Made by a program: the position numbers and the translations under genes. The notes beneath the pieces are model-generated. The model was not told where the DNA came from. It made no database searches and was given only the letters and a program-made list of their open reading frames with translations. Positions 8,722-15,540 of a stretch of 62,498 nucleotides of DNA are shown piece by piece. Origin of the DNA: Alphaproteobacteria bacterium (GTDB lineage Bacteria; Pseudomonadota; Alphaproteobacteria; Micropepsales; Micropepsaceae); assembly GCA_016124635.1 (NCBI GenBank), contig WGNJ01000010.1, positions 1 to 62,498 on the forward strand. Reading direction: 5' to 3'. How positions within the stretch are numbered: position 1 is the first letter of the stretch; every line of letters starts with the position of its first letter.

Positions 8722-9693
8722 ATGGATTATCTTGTTGTTGAAATTTCTTTGTATCTGGCGTTGGCATTCGCCATCGGATTTGTCGCGGATCGTCTGATCG
8801 TCATGTTGAGTCCGGCGCGCGGTGCGACGGGCGATCGTGTCGCGGTCGCTGAAAATCTTGCATCGACGCGCGAGACCGAAGCGCGTCAATTGCGAACGGA
8901 AATCGACACGCTGCGCGAGCGCTTGCGCATTACAGAAGCCGGCACGGCTGCCGCGCAAGCGGACGTCTCGCGCGCGAACGCGCAGGTGAGCACAGTGCGC
9001 ACCGACTACACGCGCAAGATCATGGCGCTCGAAGAAGAGGTCGCAACGCTGAAGCGCCCAAAGCCCGCTGCACCGCCGCCTGAGGCGCCGCGCGTCGTCG
9101 AAGCCAAGCCAGCGCCGGAACCGATGCGCAGTGCCGCGCCGTCGCCCGAGCCGCCGCGAGCCGTCGAGCCTGAACCTGCGCCGCAACCGATGCGCAGCGC
9201 CAAGCCGTCGCCCGCACCGACGCCCGCTTCGGTCGCTGAAACACCTACACCGGCGCCTGCCGTCGCGCCCCAAGAACCGAAACCGGAGCGGGCGCCGCCG
9301 CCGCCGTTCGTGCAGACTGAAGCCATCGAAGAGCCCTTGCCGCTTGTCGCCGCGATGGAGATTGGAGCGCCCACACAGCCGGTCGCGGCCGCGCCAGCTC
9401 CTGCCTCAGCCGCATCGCCAACATCAACGACAGCTGCAACATCTGCACCGGCACCTGCTGAACTTCCGCCGGATGATTTGAAGGAGATCGTCGGCATTGG
9501 CCCGATTCTCGAGCACACCCTGCAGAGCTTGGGGCTGAAGACGTTCGCTCAGATCGCGACCATCACGCCCGAAGACATCGCCATGCTGATCGTGAAGGTC
9601 GATTCTTCGATCGCCGAGCGCGTATTGCGCGAGCGTTGGGTCGAGCAGGCGCGCGAGCTCTATTCAAAGAAGTACGGGAAAGAAGCCGCTTGA
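8722..9693 (+). CDS. Membrane-anchored coiled-coil protein with C-terminal helix-hairpin-helix domain
   Basis: A 323-residue unknown. Order of parts: a transmembrane helix near residues 8-28 (ISLYLALAFAIGFVADRLI), a coiled coil (about 45-115, regular RETEARQLRTEIDTLRERLRI-type heptads), a long Pro/Ala/Glu-rich stretch with a tandem 22-residue repeat, and a C-terminal helix-hairpin-helix domain (DLKEIVGIGPILEHTLQSLG, with KTFAQIATITPEDI). This HhH type is also found as a C-terminal extension of some NuoE proteins and in predicted DNA-binding proteins. ATG at 8722 is chosen; an in-frame TTG three codons upstream is possible. Its stop overlaps the next gene's TTG start. A DNA-to-membrane tether is speculation. 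Confidence 0.78.
   Translation: MDYLVVEISLYLALAFAIGFVADRLIVMLSPARGATGDRVAVAENLASTRETEARQLRTEIDTLRERLRITEAGTAAAQADVSRANAQVSTVRTDYTRKIMALEEEVATLKRPKPAAPPPEAPRVVEAKPAPEPMRSAAPSPEPPRAVEPEPAPQPMRSAKPSPAPTPASVAETPTPAPAVAPQEPKPERAPPPPFVQTEAIEEPLPLVAAMEIGAPTQPVAAAPAPASAASPTSTTAATSAPAPAELPPDDLKEIVGIGPILEHTLQSLGLKTFAQIATITPEDIAMLIVKVDSSIAERVLRERWVEQARELYSKKYGKEAA
9079..9210 (+). repeat. Tandem 66-base coding repeat (two copies)
   Basis: Bases 9079-9144 and 9145-9210 encode two 22-residue copies beginning PEAPRVVEAKPAPE and PEPPRAVEPEPAPQ and each ending in PMRSA(A/K)PS. They lie in the Pro-rich linker of the HhH protein and suggest linker growth by in-frame duplication. Confidence 0.75.
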
Positions 9694-10094
9694 GCAGTGA
9701 CTTCGACAAGAAGGCGGCCGCTTCGCTTCCGGGCCTGCTCGGGCTCGAGTTCTTGGAAACGCGCTCTGGTTTCGTCCGTGCGCGGATGGACATAAAGCCG
9801 CATCACCTCGCCCCGAACGGCTATCTTCACGCCGCGAGTGTAATCGCCCTCGCCGACTCCGCTTGCGGCCGCGGCTGCGTGGCGACGCTCCCCGAAGGCG
9901 CAAATAGCTTTACGACCATCGAACTAAAGGCCAATTTTCTAGGGACGGCGCTCGATGGCGCCGTTGTCGCGGAGGCACGGCTGGCGCATGGCGGCCGCAC
10001 GACACAGGTCTGGGACGCGGCAGTCGCGCGCGAAAAGGATGCCAAGAAGATTGCTCTGTTTCGCTGCACGCAAATGATCTTGTACCCCAAGTAG
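9690..10094 (+). CDS. PaaI-type hotdog-fold thioesterase
   Basis: A 134-residue single-hotdog acyl-CoA thioesterase of the PaaI/YdiI group. Family blocks: LLGLEFLETRSGFVRARMDI, HHLAPNGYLHAASVIALADSACG (the N-G-x-x-H-x-x-x-x-x-x-x-D active-site region), FTTIELKANFLGTA and EARLAHGGRTTQVWDA. It probably hydrolyses acyl- or aroyl-CoA; the substrate is unknown. I start it at a TTG (9690-9692) that overlaps the TGA of the upstream gene, with GGGAAAGAA about ten bases before; this gives normal family length, whereas no ATG occurs until MDIKPHH, inside the conserved fold. Confidence 0.88.
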   Translation: MSSDFDKKAAASLPGLLGLEFLETRSGFVRARMDIKPHHLAPNGYLHAASVIALADSACGRGCVATLPEGANSFTTIELKANFLGTALDGAVVAEARLAHGGRTTQVWDAAVAREKDAKKIALFRCTQMILYPK

Positions 10095-10186
10095 ACGCTG
10101 TACAAAATTTGCCGCCCAAGGGCCCTGTGATATGGTCCCGCGCGCTTGAAGACCTGCTTGCACCAACTCCTAGGGGACTAAGACTC

Positions 10187-11017
10187 ATGAATCGCACGCT
10201 CGTCATTGGCGGGCTCGTTGCCCTTGCCGTTTTGCTTGGCCTTGCGTCGTGGCTGCTCATCGGTGGCCGCAAACCGGCGCCGACTTCAACGGAAGAAACC
10301 GTGGCGCAAGACGGCCCGATGGCTCTCAATCAAGTATCCATCATCACCAAGACCGGAACGACGCCGAGCGCCGACAACCGCAGTCTGAACGTGCTCTTCA
10401 GCGACTTCGAACTGCGTGGTTCGGGTCGCGAAGTGAGAACGGCGGTGTTCTCGACGACATGGCACGTGAAGCTCGAGCCGGGCGAGCGCGTCGCGGTCGC
10501 AACCGCGACGGTCAAAGGCTTCATGAGCTCCTCCGGCGCGCAACCGCAGCCGCCCGCTGCCCCGCCGCCGGCAACAACGCCTGCCGACGCTCCTGCAACA
10601 CCGGCAGACGCATCGGCATCATCGGCGACACCAGCGACAACGGCCCCGCCCCCCGCGCCGGTCGCTCCACCGCGCCCAGTCGCAGGCGCAGGCATCGCGA
10701 CGATCTTCATTACGGTAGATGGCAACACCTCGTCGACCCAGTGGCGGGACACGAATGGCGGCGGTACGGATCGCGTCCAAACGCAGGCCGCCGTGTTCAG
10801 CGACGCGGCTCATGAGAAGCGCAACGGCGGCGATATTCCGGTGACTGTGATGGTCGAATTGAATTCCAACGGCTCGACCGAATCCGTCGCCAAGATCTCG
10901 CAGCTCGATCTTCGCCTCTTCGTCGACAATGTGCCGGAACCCGAACCGGCGCCTGCGCCGGCCGCAGGAACAACGGCGCCATCGGACACGACGGCTCCAG
11001 CGCCGGCAAACAACTAG
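10187..11017 (+). CDS. Membrane-anchored protein of unknown function with Pro/Ala-rich linker
   Basis: A 276-residue protein I do not recognise. It has one N-terminal helix ([27 protein letters not shown]). Two short beta-rich modules follow, about residues 40-120 ([33 protein letters not shown]) and 190-250 ([40 protein letters not shown]). An Ala/Pro/Thr-rich linker separates them and another forms the tail. The start has TAGGGGACT upstream. It lies 92 bases after the thioesterase, so it may have its own promoter. The topology predicts a periplasmic body. Its TAG stop overlaps phhB in CTAG. Confidence 0.72.
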   Translation: MNRTLVIGGLVALAVLLGLASWLLIGGRKPAPTSTEETVAQDGPMALNQVSIITKTGTTPSADNRSLNVLFSDFELRGSGREVRTAVFSTTWHVKLEPGERVAVATATVKGFMSSSGAQPQPPAAPPPATTPADAPATPADASASSATPATTAPPPAPVAPPRPVAGAGIATIFITVDGNTSSTQWRDTNGGGTDRVQTQAAVFSDAAHEKRNGGDIPVTVMVELNSNGSTESVAKISQLDLRLFVDNVPEPEPAPAPAAGTTAPSDTTAPAPANN

Positions 11018-11307
11018 CCGCCGGCCGCTTCATCCATCGCGCGGGCGAGATTGACGTCACGTTGCGTCAGTCCGCCCGCGTCGTGTGTCGTGAGCAGGAC
11101 GTTGACCGTTTTGTAGACGTTCGACCATTCCGGATGATGGTCCATCCGCTCGGCGACGAGCGCGGTCTGGGTCATGAAGCCGAACGCCTCGACGAAATTC
11201 TTGAACGTGAAAGTCTTGGTGATCGCATCTCTTTTTGCGTCGTGCGTCCAGCCCTTGAGTTCGGCAAGCGCGCTCGTCCGTTGTGTTGCATCGAGCTTTG
11301 CTGTCAT
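11014..11307 (-). CDS. phhB: Pterin-4a-carbinolamine dehydratase
   Basis: A 97-residue PCD/DCoH-fold enzyme that dehydrates 4a-hydroxytetrahydropterin, recycling the cofactor of aromatic amino-acid hydroxylases; in bacteria without such enzymes it may serve other pterins. The active-site signature [17 protein letters not shown] is present, with [15 protein letters not shown] after it. Length is normal. The start ATG at 11307 precedes the typical [10 protein letters not shown]. No phenylalanine hydroxylase gene is nearby. It diverges from the zincin gene over a 68-base gap. Confidence 0.95.
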   Translation of the reverse strand: MTAKLDATQRTSALAELKGWTHDAKRDAITKTFTFKNFVEAFGFMTQTALVAERMDHHPEWSNVYKTVNVLLTTHDAGGLTQRDVNLARAMDEAAGG

Positions 11308-11375
11308 CGTCTGGCCCTCGCGTTGCTGGGGACCTATTCTGCCCTGAACGCGACGCCGGAGCGAGGACGTTCGTG

Positions 11376-11780
11376 ATGTCGAAGCTGAGTGCGCTGACGG
11401 CGCCGACGTTGGACGACTTTGAGCGCATGGCGCGCGAAGAATTCGAACGCCTTCCGCACAGGTTCCGCGAAACGCTCGGCGACGTGGTGTTCCGGATTCA
11501 AGATTACGCGGAAGAAGATGTGCTCGACGAGATGAACGCCGAGTCGCCGTTGGAACTCACGGGCCTATTCGTCGGTCGAGAGCTCGGTGCTCAGCAAGCA
11601 AGTACACTGCCGCACGAGCCGTCGATGATCTTCCTCTATCGCGTTCCGATTTTGGCCGAATGGGCGGAGACCGGCGTCGAGCTCGGCGCTCTCATAAGCC
11701 ACGTGATCGTTCACGAGATCGGCCACCATTTCGGTCTCACCGACGAAGACATGGAACGCATCGAGCGCGAAGTGGGCTAG
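11376..11780 (+). CDS. Minimal zincin metallopeptidase family protein
   Basis: A 134-residue protein of the small MMP-like zincin family (COG3824 type). The motif HEIGHHFG (residues 113-120) gives HExxH, and the following [10 protein letters not shown] supplies an acidic third-ligand region. Earlier blocks [28 protein letters not shown] and [14 protein letters not shown] are family-typical. Its substrate is unknown and proteolysis has rarely been shown for this family. The ATG at 11376 is preceded by GGAGCGAGGA; a GTG sits directly before it. Convergent with thpR, sharing CTAG. Confidence 0.88.
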   Translation: MSKLSALTAPTLDDFERMAREEFERLPHRFRETLGDVVFRIQDYAEEDVLDEMNAESPLELTGLFVGRELGAQQASTLPHEPSMIFLYRVPILAEWAETGVELGALISHVIVHEIGHHFGLTDEDMERIEREVG

Positions 11781-12313
11781 GCGCCAAGCTGGTAGACGCT
11801 CTCGACGCGATAGCGGCTGCCCTTCGCCGATTGTTGGCTCGAGAACAACGCGAACTGCGTGACCTCGAACGTCGGCGATTTGAACATCGCGTGCGTGCTC
11901 AAGAAATTCTGGATATCGCCCATCGGCACGTCTCTCAGCCGCGCGAGCGTGATATGGGGCGAATACTTCCGGGTCTCCGCCGGCAATCCCATTCGTTGGA
12001 GTGCGCTCTCGATCTTCGCGGCCAAATGCTGGAGTGCGTCACCGTTCGAAACGCCGGCCCATAAGGCGCGTCCCTCCTTACCGCCGAATTGCCCGACGCC
12101 TTTGAGCGCGAGGCTGAATGACGGCTCGCGAATATCGGCAAGCATGTCGTCGATGTCGCGCGCCACGGCCTCGTTCACTTCGCCGATGAACCGCAATGTC
12201 AGATGCATGTTCTCTGAAGGCGTCCAACGCGCGCCGGGAATTCCGCCCTGCAGCAAGGAAAGCTGCGTCCGCACGTTCTCCGGAACTTCGAGTGCCGCGA
12301 AAAGGCGGATCAT
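11777..12313 (-). CDS. thpR: RNA 2',3'-cyclic phosphodiesterase / 2'-5' RNA ligase
   Basis: A 178-residue 2H-phosphoesterase. The two HxTx motifs are HLTL (residues 37-40) and HITL (120-123), spaced as in ThpR/LigT. It opens RNA 2',3'-cyclic phosphates and can in reverse make 2'-5' links; the physiological substrate in bacteria is uncertain. It begins MIRLFAALEVPENV, typical for the family. The start overlaps the end of the aldo/keto reductase gene by four bases, so the two are likely co-transcribed, although no functional link is known. Confidence 0.94.
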   Translation of the reverse strand: MIRLFAALEVPENVRTQLSLLQGGIPGARWTPSENMHLTLRFIGEVNEAVARDIDDMLADIREPSFSLALKGVGQFGGKEGRALWAGVSNGDALQHLAAKIESALQRMGLPAETRKYSPHITLARLRDVPMGDIQNFLSTHAMFKSPTFEVTQFALFSSQQSAKGSRYRVESVYQLGA

Positions 12314-13356
12314 GGGGCGGGATTGGGCTGCGCGTGATGCGCCGCGTTGATCGCGGCTTCGATTTCGTCGGACCACGCGAGCTTCGCACTGTCTATGTCG
12401 GTCTTAAGTTGCGCCATCGTCGTAGCGCCTAGAATCGTCGCCGTCACGAACGGCCGCGTGGTCACGAATTGCAGCGCCATTTGCGCTGGATCGACACCGA
12501 ACTGCTTGGCAATGGCGAGATAGCGGTCGATCGCGGCGTAAGACTGCGGCGCCTCGTAGCGCTGCTGCCGGTTGAATAGAGTCTTGCGCGCGCCGGCGGG
12601 CAACGCGCCGTTTTGATATTTGCCGGTCAGAAAGCCCTGCGCGAGCGGCGAATAGGCAAGCAGCCCGACCTTCTCTCGCATGGCGATCTCGGCGAGGCCG
12701 ATTTCGAACGTGCGGTTGATCAGGCTATAGGCGTTCTGAATCGATTGCACTCGCGGTGCCCGCGTGCGCGCGGCTTCGGACAGGAAAGACATCGTGCCCC
12801 ACGCCGTCTCGTTGGAGAGCCCGATGTAGCGGATCTTGCCCGCTTTCACATGATCGTTGAGCGCGCCGAGAATATCCGCGATCGGCACGGTCGATCCTTC
12901 GAGATGCCTGTAGATTAAGCCGTTCGCCCCGAACATCGCCACGGGCCGGTCGGGCCAATGCAACTGATAAAGGTCGATGTAGTCGGTCTGCAGGCGCTTC
13001 AGGCTCGCGTCGATTGCCTCAGCAATCTGTTTGGGCGTTTGCTCGGCCGCCGATTTGTCGGCGCGAAGCCAGTTCATCGGCGAGCGGCCGGCGACCTTGG
13101 TCGCCAGGATCACCTTGTCGCGCGTTCGCCGTGCTTTGAACCAACTCCCGATGATGCGTTCCGTCGAGCCCTGGGTTTCGGCTTTCGGCGGCACCGAGTA
13201 CATTTCGGACGTATCGAAGAAGTTGATTCCATTCGCCAGCGCATAGTCCATCTGCGCATGGCCATCGGCTTCGGTATTCTGCTGTCCCCACGTCATCGTG
13301 CCGAGGCACAACGCCGACACTTTGACGCCGGTGCGGCCAAGCTCGCGATACTCCAT
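12310..13356 (-). CDS. Aldo/keto reductase (Tas-like)
   Basis: A 348-residue NADPH-dependent aldo/keto reductase closest in pattern to E. coli Tas. The catalytic tetrad is D48, Y53, K87 and H133 (FFDTSEMYS, ATKVAG, QLHWPDR). The insert MFGANGLIYRHLEGS and the segment RVQSIQNAYSLINRTFEIGLAE are characteristic of the Tas subgroup. The substrate is unknown. A 20-base gap separates it from tesA upstream and it overlaps thpR downstream, which suggests a tesA-AKR-thpR minus-strand transcript. Confidence 0.93.
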   Translation of the reverse strand: MEYRELGRTGVKVSALCLGTMTWGQQNTEADGHAQMDYALANGINFFDTSEMYSVPPKAETQGSTERIIGSWFKARRTRDKVILATKVAGRSPMNWLRADKSAAEQTPKQIAEAIDASLKRLQTDYIDLYQLHWPDRPVAMFGANGLIYRHLEGSTVPIADILGALNDHVKAGKIRYIGLSNETAWGTMSFLSEAARTRAPRVQSIQNAYSLINRTFEIGLAEIAMREKVGLLAYSPLAQGFLTGKYQNGALPAGARKTLFNRQQRYEAPQSYAAIDRYLAIAKQFGVDPAQMALQFVTTRPFVTATILGATTMAQLKTDIDSAKLAWSDEIEAAINAAHHAQPNPAP

Positions 13357-13376
13357 CTCATGGTCTCCGGATTGGC

Positions 13377-14048
13377 TCAGTTGACTGTCGTCGCGGCTTG
13401 TTTGGCTTTGACCTGAGCGATCAGCTTTTCGACGTAAGGCAGCATGCGTTTCACAATGACCTGCGTTCCCGCCTCATTGGGATGAATGCCGTCAGCCTGG
13501 TTGAGTTTGAGATCGGCAGCGACGCCGTCGAGAAAGAACGGATAGAACAAGACATCGTGCTTTTTGGCGAGCGCGGGATAAATCGCGTCGAATGCCGCTG
13601 CATAGTCCTTGCCGAGATTTCGAGGGGCCTTCATGCCGGTCAACAAGACGGCCAACCCCTTCGCCTTGAGCTTGCCGATCACGGCGTCGACATTGGCCTT
13701 CGTCTGAGCCACCCCAAGGCCCCTGAGGGCGTCGTTGGAGCCGAACTCCACGATGGCGGCGTCGTAGGGCTCGGCGAGGGCCCAGTCGAGCCGAGCAAGC
13801 CCATCGGCCGAGGTGTCCCCGGACACCCCGGCATTGACGACAATGGCATCAAAGCCTGCTCGTTTGAGGGCCGCTTCGAGCACAGCGGTAAAGTCAGTTC
13901 CGGGCGGCAAATTGTAGCCCTGAGTCAAACTCGTCCCCAGCGCGAGTATCCTCAATGGCTTAGCAATAGCCCAAGCGGGGTTGAATGTCGTAAGAAGGGC
14001 AACCAGCAGAATCAGCCCAGCTATTTTGACTTGAGGGCCACCCCTCAC
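13377..14048 (-). CDS. tesA: TesA-like SGNH arylesterase/lysophospholipase
   Basis: Exported SGNH-hydrolase of the TesA (thioesterase I/lysophospholipase L1) family. Block I reads LALGTSLTQGYNLPPG, with the usual GDSL aspartate replaced by threonine; the nucleophile Ser is kept. VVNAGVSGDTSADG, EFGSNDALRG and the DGIHPN Asp-His pair complete the catalytic blocks. I start at a GTG (14048) that gives a compact signal peptide (KIAGLILLVALLTTFNPAWAIA). The only upstream ATG, at 14096, would give a 239-residue protein and overlap the divergent ybbA start, so this choice is uncertain. Divergent tesA / ybbA-ybbP is also the E. coli arrangement. Confidence 0.88.
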   Translation of the reverse strand: MRGGPQVKIAGLILLVALLTTFNPAWAIAKPLRILALGTSLTQGYNLPPGTDFTAVLEAALKRAGFDAIVVNAGVSGDTSADGLARLDWALAEPYDAAIVEFGSNDALRGLGVAQTKANVDAVIGKLKAKGLAVLLTGMKAPRNLGKDYAAAFDAIYPALAKKHDVLFYPFFLDGVAADLKLNQADGIHPNEAGTQVIVKRMLPYVEKLIAQVKAKQAATTVN

Positions 14049-14094
14049 TGGTCCACAAACTAGGCCTACCCACCGAAATACCGGTTTCTGTCGC

Positions 14095-15540
14095 ATGCAG
14101 CGTTCGCTCAATACAGAACCATTGCTACGCCTCGAAGCTGTCCGCCTCACACTTATGAGTCAGGCCGGGCCCGTCAATATCTTGAACGGAATCGACCTGA
14201 AGATCGCCAAGGGCGAAACGATCGGCCTTGTCGGCCCGTCGGGCTCGGGCAAGTCGACGATGCTGATGGTGATGTCGGGCCTTGAGCGTCCGACCTCGGG
14301 TAAGGTTACGGTCGCTGGCAAGGAACTCTCCAAGTTCGACGAGGATGCGGCCGCGCGCTTCCGCCGCGGCAATGTCGGCATCGTGTTCCAATCGTTTCAT
14401 CTGATTCCGACGATGACGGCGCTTGAGAACGTGGCTGTGCCGCTCGAGCTCGCGCTGGTTCCGAACGCTTTCGAGCGCGCGGCAGAAGAGCTGAAGGCCG
14501 TCGGCCTGGCGCATCGCATGGATCACTATCCGAGCCAGCTTTCGGGGGGCGAGCAGCAGCGCGTAGCGCTTGCGCGCGCCATCGCGCCGCGGCCGAATCT
14601 GCTCTTCGCCGATGAACCGACCGGCAATCTCGACGGAAAAACCGGCAGCGAGATCATGAACCTGATCTTCGCTCTTCAGCGCGAGCGTGGAGCGACGCTG
14701 GTGTTGGTCACGCACGACGAGGATCTCGTGCGCCGCTGCGATCGGATTGTGCGTTTGCGCGACGGGCGCATCGACGGCATCGAAACCATTGAGCAGACCT
14801 CGGCCCCGATTCCAATGGCGGGTCCGATGGCGCCTGTCGTCACCATGGCGGCGACACCAATCCCCGTTCCGATTGCGAAGCCTGAACCGGCGGCGACGCC
14901 TGCCCCTCTTCAAGCCGAGCCGCCAGCGCCGGTCGAAACGCCGGAGGCTATGGCCACGACGAGCGCAACTCAAACTGAGCCAGCGCCGCCAGCAGACAAG
15001 CCGGAGACTGCGTCCACGGCGAGCACCGATCAGATCGAGCCGCCTGCCATTGCGGACGCGCCTGAGCCGGCGGCCGTACTCGACACGACTGAACCTGAAC
15101 CAAAAACTGCGATTGAAGATCCACCGACACCAGCGCTCGCATCGGATGCGAACGCGGAGCCTGTTGAATCTGCCGAATTGGAGAAGCAGCCGGAGCCTCA
15201 AGTCGAGTTAATTGAGTCTGCTCCAGCACACGTGGAACCGGAGCCTTCGCCGTCGGAGGAAACGGTAGCGAGCGCAGCGACCGACGCCGAACCGGTGAGC
15301 GAACCGCTGGCGGCGAGTGCCCCAGTCGAGATCAAGCCCGACCCGGAATTGTCGCGCGAACAGATCGAATCCGACTTGGGAATCGGCATCACCGACGTTT
15401 CCGAAGTCGAAGTTGCCGCGCCGCGCGAGACGGCCTCGGCGGCTGAAATCGGTGGCGATGCTGAAACCGCGACCGATGAGGCGGCGGCACCTCAGCCAAC
15501 CGACGACGACTATCGCCGCGTGGCGGCTGGCGGCGAATGA
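14095..15540 (+). CDS. ybbA: YbbA-type ABC ATPase with long acidic Pro-rich tail
   Basis: A 481-residue protein whose first 230 residues are a normal MacB/LolD-like ATPase: Walker [10 protein letters not shown] (47-55), Q-loop VFQSFHLIP, signature LSGGEQ (149-154), Walker B LLFADE (169-174) and H-loop VTHDED. The remaining 247 residues are Pro/Ala/Glu/Thr-rich with no predicted fold, whereas usual YbbA proteins stop near 230. It pairs with the YbbP permease; in E. coli this system lies beside tesA and its function is poorly known. There is no clear ribosome-binding site at 14095; the conserved [11 protein letters not shown] just after the ATG supports this start. Its stop overlaps ybbP (ATGA). 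Confidence 0.9.
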   Translation: MQRSLNTEPLLRLEAVRLTLMSQAGPVNILNGIDLKIAKGETIGLVGPSGSGKSTMLMVMSGLERPTSGKVTVAGKELSKFDEDAAARFRRGNVGIVFQSFHLIPTMTALENVAVPLELALVPNAFERAAEELKAVGLAHRMDHYPSQLSGGEQQRVALARAIAPRPNLLFADEPTGNLDGKTGSEIMNLIFALQRERGATLVLVTHDEDLVRRCDRIVRLRDGRIDGIETIEQTSAPIPMAGPMAPVVTMAATPIPVPIAKPEPAATPAPLQAEPPAPVETPEAMATTSATQTEPAPPADKPETASTASTDQIEPPAIADAPEPAAVLDTTEPEPKTAIEDPPTPALASDANAEPVESAELEKQPEPQVELIESAPAHVEPEPSPSEETVASAATDAEPVSEPLAASAPVEIKPDPELSREQIESDLGIGITDVSEVEVAAPRETASAAEIGGDAETATDEAAAPQPTDDDYRRVAAGGE

